Positions 26,140-34,998 of a stretch of 64,000 nt of DNA are shown one piece after another; position 1 is the first letter of the stretch; each line of letters starts with the position of its first letter. The DNA comes from DATKCF01 sp035513345 (GTDB lineage Bacteria; Gemmatimonadota; Gemmatimonadetes; Longimicrobiales; RSA9): contig DATKCF010000152.1 of assembly GCA_035513345.1 (NCBI GenBank), positions 4,295 through 68,294 of the forward strand, in the 5' to 3' direction. The notes under the pieces were generated by a model. It worked only from the letters and a program-made list of their open reading frames with translations, was not told the DNA's origin and did no database searches. A program made the position numbers and the translations under genes.

Positions 26140-26213
26140 GAACTTCCTGTCTCACGCAGTGGACGCGATGGGGGCGGAGGACACGGGGACGGATTACTTG
26201 TTGAGGGACGTCC

Positions 26214-27626
26214 TCAGTCTTCCTGGCCGGGTATCCCCACCTCGGTCATCGCCCTCGCGTCCAGGACCTGGTCCAGCTCGGCATCGGGCAGGACCTTCTG
26301 TTCCTTCGCGACCTCACGCGCCGTCATTCCGCGTGCGAATGCCTCCTTCGCGATCGCGGCGGCGGTGTCGTACCCGATCTTCGGGGCGAGTGCGGTGGCC
26401 AGCGAGAGGTTGCCCTCGAGCAGTTCGCGGCAGCGCGCTTCGTTCGCGGTGATGCCGCCCACGCACTTCTCCGCGAACACGCGGCTCGCGGACGCAAGCA
26501 ACGAGATCGACTGGAGCAGCCCGTAGGCCATCACGGGCATCATCACGTTGAGTTCGAAATAGCTGCCCATTCCACCCACCGTGATGGTCGTGTGGTTTCC
26601 CATCACCTGCGCCGCCACCATTGTCACGGCCTCGGGGATCACGGGATTCACCTTGCCGGGCATGATACTCGACCCCGGCTGGACGACGGGCAGCGTGATC
26701 TCTGCCAGGCCGGCACGCGGCCCGCTGGCCATCAGGCGAAGGTCGTTCGCGATCCTGGACAGCGACACCGCCACCGTGTTGAGCGCGCCGTGCGCGTGCA
26801 CGATCGTGTCACGCGTGCCCTGCCGCTCGAAGTGGTTCGACGCTTCGCGAAACGGGATGCCGGTCTCCCCCGCCAGCCGTCCGATCGTGAGTGGCGCGAA
26901 CCGCGCGTGCGTGTTGATACCCGTACCGACCGCGGTCCCGCCAAGCGGCAGCTCCGCCAGGTCCGCCGACGCTTCGTTCAGCCGGCGCATGCCCTGCGTG
27001 ATCTGCGCCGCGAACCCGCCGAACTCCTGGCCCAGCCGCACCGGCGTCGCATCCATCATGTGCGTGCGGCCGGACTTCAGGATTCCATCGAACTCGACGG
27101 CCTTCGCGGCCAGGGCGTCCCGCAACGTCTGCAGCGCCGGCATGAGGTCGCGCGCGATCGCTTCGCACGCCGCCACCTGCATTGCGGTCGGGATCACGTC
27201 ATTCGACGACTGCCCCGCGTTCACGTGATCGTTCGGGTGTATGCCCTTCTCACCGATCGCGCCGCCGCGAATCCGGATCGCGCGGTTCGCGATCACTTCG
27301 TTCGCGTTCATGTTCGTCGACGTGCCACTGCCCGTCTGGAAGATGTCCAGCACGAAGTGATGGTCGAGCGTTCCGTCGATCACCTCCTGCGCCGCCGCCA
27401 TGATGGCCTTCGCGATGTCCGCGTCCAGCAGATTCAGCTCAACGTTCGTCGCCGCCGCCGCCCTCTTGATGCGGCCGAGCGCAGCAATGAATCCGCGCGG
27501 AAAGCGCAGGTCGCTGATCGGGAAGTTCTCGACCGCACGCTGCGTCTGCGCGCCCCACAGGGCATCCGCCGGCACCTTCATCCCGCCCAGCGAGTCCTTC
27601 TCCGTCCGGTACTCCGGTTCGCTCAT
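26214..27626 (-). CDS. fumC: Class II fumarate hydratase
   Basis: 470 residues. Converts fumarate to L-malate in the citric acid cycle; cytoplasmic homotetramer. Signature GSSIMPGKVNP carries the catalytic serine loop. SGRTHMMDATPVRLGQEFGG, the TGSGTSTNMNANEV substrate loop and LPLGGTAVGTG are all intact, and the length is normal for FumC. ATG 27626 begins MSEPEYRTEKDSLGGMKVP, as in the family. No iron-sulphur cysteines, so this is the oxygen-stable form. It precedes the repeat cluster and has no obvious operon partner other than the SDR 55 bp upstream. Confidence 0.96.
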   Translation of the reverse strand: MSEPEYRTEKDSLGGMKVPADALWGAQTQRAVENFPISDLRFPRGFIAALGRIKRAAAATNVELNLLDADIAKAIMAAAQEVIDGTLDHHFVLDIFQTGSGTSTNMNANEVIANRAIRIRGGAIGEKGIHPNDHVNAGQSSNDVIPTAMQVAACEAIARDLMPALQTLRDALAAKAVEFDGILKSGRTHMMDATPVRLGQEFGGFAAQITQGMRRLNEASADLAELPLGGTAVGTGINTHARFAPLTIGRLAGETGIPFREASNHFERQGTRDTIVHAHGALNTVAVSLSRIANDLRLMASGPRAGLAEITLPVVQPGSSIMPGKVNPVIPEAVTMVAAQVMGNHTTITVGGMGSYFELNVMMPVMAYGLLQSISLLASASRVFAEKCVGGITANEARCRELLEGNLSLATALAPKIGYDTAAAIAKEAFARGMTAREVAKEQKVLPDAELDQVLDARAMTEVGIPGQED

Positions 27627-27681
27627 CGTCCTGTCTTCCGTTTGATTTCGGCGGCCCGGCCTGGCCGCTCGGTTTTCGCGT

Positions 27682-28416
27682 TCAGTTGCGTCTGGGTGGC
27701 TTCGACGGACGCAGCTCGATACGGCTCGTCAGCGACCGGCCCGGATACGACAGGACATCCAGCACCGCTCGCGCCACATCCTCCGCCGCAATGCGCCAGT
27801 CGGCGCCCTCGCTGTCATCACGTCCGCCAAACTCCGTAGCCACACTGCCCGGCATGATGCAGCTGACACGGATGTCATCGTACCGGACCTCCTGCATCAA
27901 CGCCTCCGTAAAGCCGATCAGGCCGAACTTGCTCGCATTGTACGCGCTGCCTCCCGGAAACGCGTTCTTGCCCGCCAGACTGCCTATGTTGATCACCCAG
28001 CCACCCGCCGCCGCCTTCAGATGCGGCATCGCTTCGTGTGTGCAGTAGAACACACCGCTCAGGTTCGTCTCGATTACCGCATCCCATGTCGCGGGCGCCA
28101 TCTCCGCCACCGGCTCGAACGCGCCGATGCCCGCATTGTTCACCAGAATGTCCAGCCGGCCGAACTCCGAGACCGCCTCACGGACCATCCGCCGGCAATC
28201 CTCGTGACGCCGAACATCGCCCGTCACGCCCGCCGCGACCTTCCCGCTCCCGTTCGTAGCCGCATTCAATGCGCGCACTGCCGCATCCACGTCGCTCGCC
28301 GTCCGCGCGCTGATCACTACGCGCCCGCCCGCGTCCACCACCGCTTGCGCAACCGCCCGTCCAATGCCGCGGCTCGCCCCGGTTACCAGTGCGACTCGGT
28401 CCTTCAACGCCGTCAT
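27682..28416 (-). CDS. SDR-family oxidoreductase (3-oxoacyl-ACP-reductase-like)
   Basis: 244 residues from ATG 28416; upstream codons are not family-like. Short-chain dehydrogenase with TGASRGIG (11-18), NNAGIG, the catalytic Ser in NIGSLAGKNAF and YNASK. NAD(P)H-dependent reduction or oxidation of a carbonyl or alcohol; the substrate is unknown. The C-terminus is unusual for FabG (RSLTSRIELRPSKPPRR), resembling general SDRs rather than fatty-acid-synthesis enzymes. It is divergent from the neighbouring SDR gene at 28515. Confidence 0.88.
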   Translation of the reverse strand: MTALKDRVALVTGASRGIGRAVAQAVVDAGGRVVISARTASDVDAAVRALNAATNGSGKVAAGVTGDVRRHEDCRRMVREAVSEFGRLDILVNNAGIGAFEPVAEMAPATWDAVIETNLSGVFYCTHEAMPHLKAAAGGWVINIGSLAGKNAFPGGSAYNASKFGLIGFTEALMQEVRYDDIRVSCIMPGSVATEFGGRDDSEGADWRIAAEDVARAVLDVLSYPGRSLTSRIELRPSKPPRRN

Positions 28417-28514
28417 CGGTTCTCCATTCGTTCGTCGGCAGTCTAATTGCCCCTTACGGGCGTCGCCACTATTCTGGCCAACCCTTGCACCGCATCGACC
28501 GGAGGCCACTCAGC

Positions 28515-29243
28515 ATGGATCTCGAAGGCCGGGTCGCCCTCGTTACCGGCGGCGCTCGCCGCGTCGGCCGCGCCATCTCACTCGCCCTCGCCGGCTCTGG
28601 CGCCGACGTCGTCGTCAACTACAACGACTCCGCCGACGAAGCCGACGATGTCGTCGCTCGCGCCCAGACCGGCGGCCGCCGAGCCATCGCCGTCCACGCC
28701 GATGTCGCAACCGATGAAGGTGTTCGTAACCTCGTCGATCGCACTCGCCGTACCTTTGGCCGGCTCGACATCCTCGTCAACAGCGCCGCCCTTTTCGAAC
28801 GCTCGCCGTTCGACAACATCACCCGCGAGGACTGGCGCCGCGTCATCGGCGTCAATCTCGAAGGCCCCTTCTTCCTCTCCCAGGCTGCCGCACCTCTGCT
28901 CCGCCAGAACCACGGCTCAATCGTCAATATCTGCGACCTCTCCGCGCTTCAGGCATGGCCATCCTTCGCGCACCACGCCGTATCCAAGGCCGCACTCCTC
29001 CATCTCACAAAGATCCTGGCCCGTGCGCTCGCACCCGATGTCCGCGTCAACGCCATCGTCCCCGGCACCGTCCTCCCGCCAGACGACTTCGACGGCCAGG
29101 ACCACGCCGGCGGCCCCGATCGCAGAGTCGTCCGCCGCGAAGGTCGCGCGGACGATGTCGCCGACGCTGTACTCTACCTCGTAAAGGCCGGCTTCGTCAC
29201 CGGCCAGACCATCGTAGTCGATGGCGGTCGGATGCTGCTCTGA
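28515..29243 (+). CDS. SDR-family protein, pteridine-reductase-like, with altered catalytic Tyr
   Basis: 242 residues from ATG 28515, with GGAGG 9 bases upstream. The cofactor motif is TGGARRVG (11-18), the TGx3RxG form seen in pteridine reductases (PTR1/FolM) rather than TGxxxGxG. LVNSAALFERSPF and LARALAPDVRVNAIVPGTVL also fit that branch. The catalytic YxxxK reads HAVSK (FAHHAVSKAALL): His in place of Tyr. Activity is therefore uncertain. The pterin operon 5 kb away suggests a possible dihydropterin reductase (inference). Confidence 0.83.
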   Translation: MDLEGRVALVTGGARRVGRAISLALAGSGADVVVNYNDSADEADDVVARAQTGGRRAIAVHADVATDEGVRNLVDRTRRTFGRLDILVNSAALFERSPFDNITREDWRRVIGVNLEGPFFLSQAAAPLLRQNHGSIVNICDLSALQAWPSFAHHAVSKAALLHLTKILARALAPDVRVNAIVPGTVLPPDDFDGQDHAGGPDRRVVRREGRADDVADAVLYLVKAGFVTGQTIVVDGGRMLL

Positions 29244-29278
29244 CTGCGGCACGCTTCGGCTGTTCGCAGCACCGGACT

Positions 29279-30292
29279 TCACATCTGCGCCGGCGCTTCA
29301 GCTGTTTCCAGGACCGGCGACTCGCCTTCGCCGCGGTGCGACAGCCAGCGCTCTGCTTCGAGGGCCGCCATGCAGCCCGTGCCGGCCGCGGTCACCGCCT
29401 GCCGGTAGTAGTCGTCCATGACATCGCCGGCGGCGAACACGCCTTCCACGCTTGTCACGGTCCGCCACGGCTGCGCGAGCTTGATGTAGCCGCCCGGCGT
29501 CGTTGCGAGCTGGCCGTTCAGAAACTCCGTATTCGGTGTGTGGCCGATGGCGAGGAACAGCCCGCCCACTTCGATCGTGCGCCGTTCACCCGTCTGCGTG
29601 TCCTCGACCCGGAGCCCCGTGATCTGGTCGTCACCCAGCACGTCGACGACCTTCGTGTTCCAGAGCACCTTCACCTTCGGATTGTCCAGGACCCGCTCTA
29701 TCATGATCGGCGATGCCCTGAACGCATCACGACGATGGATCAGCAGCACCTCGCTCGCGAACTTCGTCGTGTACAGCGCTTCCTCCATCGCGCTGTCCCC
29801 GCCACCGACAACCGCCAGGACGCGCTCCCGGAACAGCGGAAGCGCCGCGTCGCACACCGCACACGCCGACACGCCACCGCCCGACTTCGCCAGCCGTTCC
29901 TCGTTCGCCAGCCCAAGCCACTTCGCGTTCGCGCCCGTCGCGATGATCAGCGCGTCCGCTTCGACTTCGTCGCTGTAATTCGGCTTCACGATGAACGGCC
30001 TGCGCGACAGATCCAGTTCGGCCACCGCCTCGCTCACTACGCGCGCGCCGAATCGCAACGCCTGCTCGCGCATCTTCTCCATCAGCTCCGGACCCGTCAC
30101 ACCTTCCGGAAAGCCCGGGTAATTCTCGACCTCCGTCGTGATCATCAACTGGCCGCCCGGCAGCATCGTGCCGACTGCCTCACCCTCGTAAACCAGCGGC
30201 TCGAGGTTCGCCCTCGCCGCGTATAGTGCCGCCGTCCAACCCGCCGGTCCGGATCCGACGATCACCAGCTTCTCTCGTTTGCGTTCCGTCAT
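29279..30292 (-). CDS. trxB: Thioredoxin-disulfide reductase
   Basis: 337 residues. NADPH-dependent flavoprotein that reduces thioredoxin. FAD site GSGPAGWTAALYAARA near the N-terminus, redox centre CAVC (144-147), NADPH motif GGGDSAMEEA, and the second FAD site FAAGDVMDDYYRQAVTAAG. All are canonical, although the active site is CAVC (CATC in E. coli). The C-terminal 20 residues are an unconserved extension. The convergent SDR gene ends 35 bp away. Confidence 0.96.
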   Translation of the reverse strand: MTERKREKLVIVGSGPAGWTAALYAARANLEPLVYEGEAVGTMLPGGQLMITTEVENYPGFPEGVTGPELMEKMREQALRFGARVVSEAVAELDLSRRPFIVKPNYSDEVEADALIIATGANAKWLGLANEERLAKSGGGVSACAVCDAALPLFRERVLAVVGGGDSAMEEALYTTKFASEVLLIHRRDAFRASPIMIERVLDNPKVKVLWNTKVVDVLGDDQITGLRVEDTQTGERRTIEVGGLFLAIGHTPNTEFLNGQLATTPGGYIKLAQPWRTVTSVEGVFAAGDVMDDYYRQAVTAAGTGCMAALEAERWLSHRGEGESPVLETAEAPAQM

Positions 30293-30631
30293 CTTCTCCG
30301 CTTCCGTCGTTCGTTCATGCCTTCAAGGTAAACCTTCCCTCCAGCCCCCGATCGCGCCAGCTTCGCACGGGCAGCGCAAGTCGTTCCGGCACCGACCCGA
30401 TATGCTGGGCGACAGCCCGCCAGAGGGCCTGCCCCCCTCGCGCAACGGGCCCGCGACGCCGAAACTCAGAAGTCGGCCACGCGGCCGCGTGTTCCGGCCG
30501 TCGTGTGGGAATGCGCCATCCCGGCCACACCGAAGCCGGCACGACCCGACTGCCCATGGCGCCACCACCATATGTGGGGGTGGCGGGTGCACGACCAACA
30601 CAATATCTTCGGGGGATCTCCCGACGGAGTC
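30293..30631. other. Divergent promoter region, no gene seen
   Basis: 339 bp between the trxB start (minus) and the first of two unknown paralogues (plus). Small GC-rich hairpins are visible, but there is no clear sigma70 promoter on either strand and no ribosome-binding site with a convincing short frame. Confidence 0.4.
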
Positions 30632-31348
30632 ATGAATCTCATTCAATCGCCCTGGCATCCCGAGAACGAAGTCGAGCGGCTCCTGTGCTCGCTGGCCGGT
30701 GTAGCGTCCGCCCGAGTCGTGGCCAACCCGCTGGGTCGGCTCGAGGAGATCCACATTCTTGCGCCGCCGCTGCAGGGTGCGAAGCAGGTCGTGCGCAACG
30801 TGCAGTCCGCGCTGAGTGCGGGTCTGGGCATAGTGGTCGACCGCCGCATAATCAGCGTGGCTCAGATCCGGCAGGGTGCGCTCGCGCCCCTGTCGACGCT
30901 GGAAGATGATGAGATGACGGTTGTGCTTCCGCACGGTCCGGGTTCACCGGCGCCCGTGCCGGAGACGAAGCGGCTCGTTTTCGTGGGGTATGATGCACGC
31001 AGCCGATCGCACACGGATGCGGAGTGCCGGGTCCGCGTACGTCGCGAGAGCGACGAATATTCGGGGACTGGTGTCGGCGCGGCGACGATGCTCGGCCGGG
31101 CGCAGGCAGGCGCGAGAGCGGTATTCGCGGCGGTCATGGCGGCTCTCGAGGATGACATTGTTGCTCTCGAGAGTGCATCGGTCGTGGATACGCACGGCCG
31201 GAGTTTCGTTCTGGTTTCCGCCCGATCGACCGCAGGCCGGCAGGCGTGGCAGCTCACCGGCGTCGCCCGGCTCGATCGTTCACCCGAAGAGGCCGCGATC
31301 CTGGCCTGCCTCCAGGCGACGAACCGCTGGATCGCGCTCGGCGCCTGA
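30632..31348 (+). CDS. Conserved protein of unknown function, paralogue A of a tandem pair
   Basis: 238 residues from ATG 30632. The N-terminal domain (ENEVERLLCSLAGVASARVV, IHILAPPLQGAKQVVRNVQS, VDRRIISVAQI) looks like a small alpha/beta sensor-type domain found in uncharacterised proteins. A linker follows, then a beta-alpha domain ending AILACLQATNRWIALGA. The same architecture and closing motif recur in the next gene (CLAALRAIDRWIAW), so the two arose by tandem duplication. No signal peptide, membrane helix or catalytic motif. Function unknown. Confidence 0.7.
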   Translation: MNLIQSPWHPENEVERLLCSLAGVASARVVANPLGRLEEIHILAPPLQGAKQVVRNVQSALSAGLGIVVDRRIISVAQIRQGALAPLSTLEDDEMTVVLPHGPGSPAPVPETKRLVFVGYDARSRSHTDAECRVRVRRESDEYSGTGVGAATMLGRAQAGARAVFAAVMAALEDDIVALESASVVDTHGRSFVLVSARSTAGRQAWQLTGVARLDRSPEEAAILACLQATNRWIALGA

Positions 31349-31369
31349 CGCCGGCATCATGAACGCGCC

Positions 31370-32068
31370 ATGAGCGACGAGCAGAACGGCGCGCGTGAAG
31401 CGACGCACGACCTCGAGCTCTGGCTCGTCCACGCCGTCGAGCAGTTGCCCGGCGTCATGGCGGCCGCCGTCTGGCTGACCGATCTCGGAACGGTCCGCGC
31501 CGTTCACATAACCGCTGCCGCCAGCGCTTCGGGAACGATCCTGGCCAACGCGACGGCTCGCGTTCTTCGCAAGCATGGCCTCGAGTTCACGCCCGAATCG
31601 ATCCGCGTCATGACGAAGGATGCGGCGGGCGCCGAGATCGACGTAGTCTCGCCCGACGCTTCGGCCGACGCGCGGTCGCAGACCGGGCCGCGGTTCCTGC
31701 TGCTTCACGACTTCGACGTGGCCCGGTCGGGCGCCAGAGTCACCTGTACCGTGCGAATCGACCGGGGCACCACCGTCTTCGAAGGAGAGTCGATCGAACT
31801 CGACACCGAAGCCGGCCGCGCACGGGCTGCCGCGCGGGCCACCCTGTTTGCGGCCGAGCGTGCGGACGCTCGCCTCGCGCTCGGGCTCGAGGCAACGGTG
31901 ATCCTGGACATGTTCGGGCGCAGGTATATCGCGGCCTCGGTCGAGGCCGCCCTCGAGAGGCGCTTCGCCTTGCTCGCAGGGCTGGTTCCGGTCGATCCGG
32001 GGCGCTCGCTCGAGGAAGCCGCGTGCCTTGCCGCGCTACGCGCGATCGACCGCTGGATCGCATGGTAA
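31370..32068 (+). CDS. Conserved protein of unknown function, paralogue B of a tandem pair
   Basis: 232 residues, starting 21 bp after paralogue A. The order is the same: N-terminal domain (DLELWLVHAVEQLPGVMAAA, VRAVHITAAA, ILANATARVLRKHGLEF), an Asp/Ala-rich linker, and a C-terminal domain with RVTCTVRIDRGTTVFEGESI and the closing EEAACLAALRAIDRWIAW. Identity between the pair is low except at the C-terminal motif, so the duplication is old or the two have specialised. Soluble; no recognisable family. Confidence 0.7.
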   Translation: MSDEQNGAREATHDLELWLVHAVEQLPGVMAAAVWLTDLGTVRAVHITAAASASGTILANATARVLRKHGLEFTPESIRVMTKDAAGAEIDVVSPDASADARSQTGPRFLLLHDFDVARSGARVTCTVRIDRGTTVFEGESIELDTEAGRARAAARATLFAAERADARLALGLEATVILDMFGRRYIAASVEAALERRFALLAGLVPVDPGRSLEEAACLAALRAIDRWIAW

Positions 32069-32156
32069 AACGACCGACACGCCGGTCGAGCGGTGGCCAA
32101 CCGGTCACTTCTGAATAAACCGGTTTGCGGATCGCCGACGCCGGCGCGCCGGCCGT

Positions 32157-32564
32157 TCAGTGCGTTTCGTAGCTCCCGTTTTCTGCAGCGTGACCACGAA
32201 GAAAACGTCGGATCTCGCTGACCACACGCCGCGGTGCGATCGGCTTCGCCAGGAACCCGTCGCAACCGCATTCGCGCGCCCTCTTTCGATCGTCCTCGAG
32301 GGCATGCGCGGTCAGTGCAATGATCGGGATCGAGCGGGTCGCCGGGTCGGCCTTCAGGATCCGTGTCGCCTCGAACCCATCGATCTTCGGGATCGATATG
32401 TCCATGAGGATCAGGTCCGGATGCCTGTTCCGGGCTTCCGAGATGCCGGCCTCACCGTCCCGCGCCTCGAGCACAGCGAACCCGACGTACTCCAGGATCG
32501 TCCGATAGACGGTCAGGTTATCGTCGTTGTCTTCGATCAGGAGTATCCGCGCGCGGTCATCCAT
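32157..32564 (-). CDS. Single-domain response regulator (DivK/CheY-like)
   Basis: 135 residues from ATG 32564; the preceding in-frame codons lie outside the receiver domain. Receiver fold only, with no output domain. Acidic pair Glu11-Asp12, phospho-acceptor Asp55 (LILMDISIPKIDG), Thr85 (IIALTAHA) and Lys107 (FLAKPIAPRR) are all present. The LMDxxxPxxDGxE signature and AHALxxD block match the hybrid-kinase/DivK group. No histidine kinase is in the window, so the partner is elsewhere. It is transcribed in the same direction as the ferredoxin-reductase gene, 72 bp after it. Confidence 0.92.
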   Translation of the reverse strand: MDDRARILLIEDNDDNLTVYRTILEYVGFAVLEARDGEAGISEARNRHPDLILMDISIPKIDGFEATRILKADPATRSIPIIALTAHALEDDRKRARECGCDGFLAKPIAPRRVVSEIRRFLRGHAAENGSYETH

Positions 32565-32636
32565 GGACTGAACGATCTCCCATGACTCAGCGACTGTTTC
32601 AGACAGCCGAAGTTGCGGACGCAAACAACGGGCCGT

Positions 32637-33695
32637 TCAACGGGCGCCCTCTTCGGCTTCCTGCTCCGCTTCGGCCTTCTCGCGGTCCTTGAAGACCTTG
32701 AGATTCGTCGAATGTCCCGGATTGTAACGGGCCGCGGGATTGATGTGATGGGCCGCGTGGTTCACGGCCATGGCGGCCTCACTGAACCCGGTCGCGATCA
32801 GTTCGAGCTTGCCCTCGTAGGTTGCGATGTCGCCGGCGGCGTACACGCCCGGCAGGTTGGTTTCGAGCAAATGGTTCACGCGGATCGAGTTCTTCTCGAG
32901 CTCGAAGCCCCACTCGGCCATGGGCCCGAGGTCAGGCTTGAAGCCGATCAGCGCCAGCACGGCGTCGACCGCGTAGGTCGTGTCCTGGCCGGACCGGTTG
33001 TCGAAGATCGTGACGCCGCTCACGCCCTCGCTGCCGTGGATCTCGCGGACCTCGCGGTGCGTCAGCAGTTCCACCGTACCGGCCTCGACGGCGGCGAGCA
33101 TCTGGCGCATCGAGTGCGCGTGAGCCCGGAACCCTTCGCGCCGGTGGATGATGATGAGGCGTTTCGTGTGCTCGTGCAGATTGAGGACCCAGTCGACCGC
33201 CGAGTCGCCGCCGCCGACGATCAGAATGCGCTGGCCGTGGTAGACCGCCGGGTCACGAACGTGGTAGGCGACGCCTTTGCCGAGCAGCTCCTCGTACCCG
33301 GGGCATTCGAGCGAGCGCGGCGCAAACGCGCCCTTGCCAGCCGCGATCAATACGGTCCGCGTCGGGTACCGGTCGCGGTTCGTCACGACAGTCCAGTGGC
33401 CGTCACTGCCCGGAATCAGCTCGCGAACCTGTTCCTCGAGCCGGATCTCGGCGCCGAACGAGGTGCCCTGCTCCGCCAGGTTCCGACTCAGGTCCCGTGC
33501 AAGGATGCGCGGGAATCCGCCGACGTCGTAGATGTACTTCTCGGGATACAGCGCGCTCAGCTGGCCGCCCAGCTCGGGCAGCGAGTCGATGACGCGACAA
33601 CTCAGTCCGCGCATGCCGGCGTAGAACGCGCCGAACAGACCGGTCGGCCCGCCACCGATGATCGTGATGTCCGTCATGTCCGCCGTATCCGCCAC
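32637..33695 (-). CDS. Ferredoxin/flavodoxin-NADP+ reductase (thioredoxin-reductase-like, YumC type)
   Basis: 352 residues. FAD/NADPH oxidoreductase with the TrxR fold but no CxxC redox pair, as in Bacillus YumC and Chlorobium FNR. FAD site TIIGGGPTGLFGAFYAGMRG, NADPH site IVGGGDSAVDWVLNL, and the second FAD site GVYAAGDIATYEGKLELIA. It would pass electrons between NADPH and ferredoxin. The C-terminal 40 residues (HINPAARYNPGHSTNLKVF) match the family extension. The start is GTG 33695 with AAGG at -6; ATG 33677 is an alternative. It starts 19 bp after the AI-2E permease gene. Confidence 0.92.
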   Translation of the reverse strand: MADTADMTDITIIGGGPTGLFGAFYAGMRGLSCRVIDSLPELGGQLSALYPEKYIYDVGGFPRILARDLSRNLAEQGTSFGAEIRLEEQVRELIPGSDGHWTVVTNRDRYPTRTVLIAAGKGAFAPRSLECPGYEELLGKGVAYHVRDPAVYHGQRILIVGGGDSAVDWVLNLHEHTKRLIIIHRREGFRAHAHSMRQMLAAVEAGTVELLTHREVREIHGSEGVSGVTIFDNRSGQDTTYAVDAVLALIGFKPDLGPMAEWGFELEKNSIRVNHLLETNLPGVYAAGDIATYEGKLELIATGFSEAAMAVNHAAHHINPAARYNPGHSTNLKVFKDREKAEAEQEAEEGAR

Positions 33696-33714
33696 GCCTG
33701 CCTTCGTCCCCCGA

Positions 33715-34965
33715 TCATGAGTGCGGCGCGGCCTCCGGACCGTACAGCCGCGACGAACGGTATCGCTCCAGGCCCACCTTCAGCAGCAGTTTGACCAGTA
33801 CGGCCCCCGGCATGGCCAGCAGCACGCCTGTGAAACCGAGAAAGTACCCGCCGACCGACAGCGCCAGCATCACCCAGACGGGATGGAGGCCCACGGATTC
33901 GCCGACGATCCTCGGACCGGTCACCGATCCGTCGATGAACTGCACGATCGCGAACACGATTCCCGCCTGGAGCAGCGACGCTGCCACGTTGCCGCTCAGC
34001 AGCGAGATGATGATGACCGGAATGATGCTCGCGATCAGGCCGAGGTACGGTACGACGTTGAATACACCCGCGATCGCGCCGACCATACCCGCGTTGGGGA
34101 ACCCCGCGATCAGCAGCCCGACCCACGTGAGCACGCCGACGATCGCTGCCGCGACGACCTGGCCGCGCAGGAACCGCGACAGCAGCCTGTCGTACTCGCG
34201 GCCGAACGCCACGAAGGCCGCACGCCTGGCGGGTGGCATCAGCGAGCTCGCGCCGACCTTGATGGTGTCGAAATCGCGCAGCAGGTACACCAGCAGGACG
34301 GGTGTCAGTACGATGTAGCCGAGTACCGTCAGGACCGCGCCGACACCTCGGCCGACGCCGAGCAGCGCCGTGACGCCGCCCTCCATTATCCGCGACTGCC
34401 GTTCCTCGATGATCCGTGACAACTCGTCCGGATCGAGGAACGGGATGCTGAGGCCGCCGATCCGCGTCGGCAGGGAGTCGAGCCATGTGCTCACCCGACG
34501 CACCGCTTCGGGCGTCTGTTCGACCAGACTCTCGACCTGGTTGACGATCGCGGGCACCGCGAGGATCAACACGACGGCAATCACCGCAAGGGCGGGAACG
34601 CCGAGAATGGCGATGGCGGCGGCTCTCGGCACCCGCCGCTCCAGCGCGTCGACCGCAGGGTCGAGTATGTACGCCAGCGCGAGCGCCAGAACGAACGGCG
34701 CGAGCAGGCCACCGAGCGTCACGAACAGCCAGATCACGATCAGCGTGGTCGCAGTGACGAGGATCGTGCCATGACCGCGTCGCCTGGCGTACGGCGAGAG
34801 CAGCGCGACGAACAGGAAATAAGCGAGTACCGGCGACAGGATGCCCCTGACGGACCACAGCAGCAGACCGCCCGCGGCGAGGACTGCGGCGGCGTAGATG
34901 AATCGCCATGTCTCGCCGCGCGATTCGTCGCCCTGTTCGCCCGCTGCGACCGGTTCCACCGTCAT
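33715..34965 (-). CDS. AI-2E family transporter (PerM/TqsA-type)
   Basis: 416 residues with eight predicted membrane helices and the family layout: two helical pairs, a long periplasmic helical loop (about 150-205, EQTPEAVRRVSTWLDSLP), then the conserved YIVLTPVLLVYLLRDFD, PYLGLIASIIPVIIISLL, VQFIDGSVTGPRIVGESVGL and HPVWVMLALSVGGYFLGFTG blocks. The family exports small molecules or peptides; the AI-2 link is shown only for a few members. It sits in the same-direction run after the mla genes and a Nudix gene. Confidence 0.92.
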   Translation of the reverse strand: MTVEPVAAGEQGDESRGETWRFIYAAAVLAAGGLLLWSVRGILSPVLAYFLFVALLSPYARRRGHGTILVTATTLIVIWLFVTLGGLLAPFVLALALAYILDPAVDALERRVPRAAAIAILGVPALAVIAVVLILAVPAIVNQVESLVEQTPEAVRRVSTWLDSLPTRIGGLSIPFLDPDELSRIIEERQSRIMEGGVTALLGVGRGVGAVLTVLGYIVLTPVLLVYLLRDFDTIKVGASSLMPPARRAAFVAFGREYDRLLSRFLRGQVVAAAIVGVLTWVGLLIAGFPNAGMVGAIAGVFNVVPYLGLIASIIPVIIISLLSGNVAASLLQAGIVFAIVQFIDGSVTGPRIVGESVGLHPVWVMLALSVGGYFLGFTGVLLAMPGAVLVKLLLKVGLERYRSSRLYGPEAAPHS

Positions 34966-34998
34966 CGACCGCCCTCCCGCCGTTGCCGAGACCGGCGC

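Larger units (their letters stand above)
25789..26213. other. Intergenic repeat cluster without genes
   Basis: This 425-bp gap between the DUF6941-like gene and fumC has no credible reading frame. It contains a 41-bp perfect inverted repeat (25830-25870 with 26099-26139). It also has a direct repeat of an AAAAA(GA)TCCC-C/T-GGCTGCCTGCCCGG module (about 25809 and 26036), and a third, diverged direct copy of the repeat core from about 26151. The arrangement looks like a decayed dispersed intergenic element. Confidence 0.7.
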
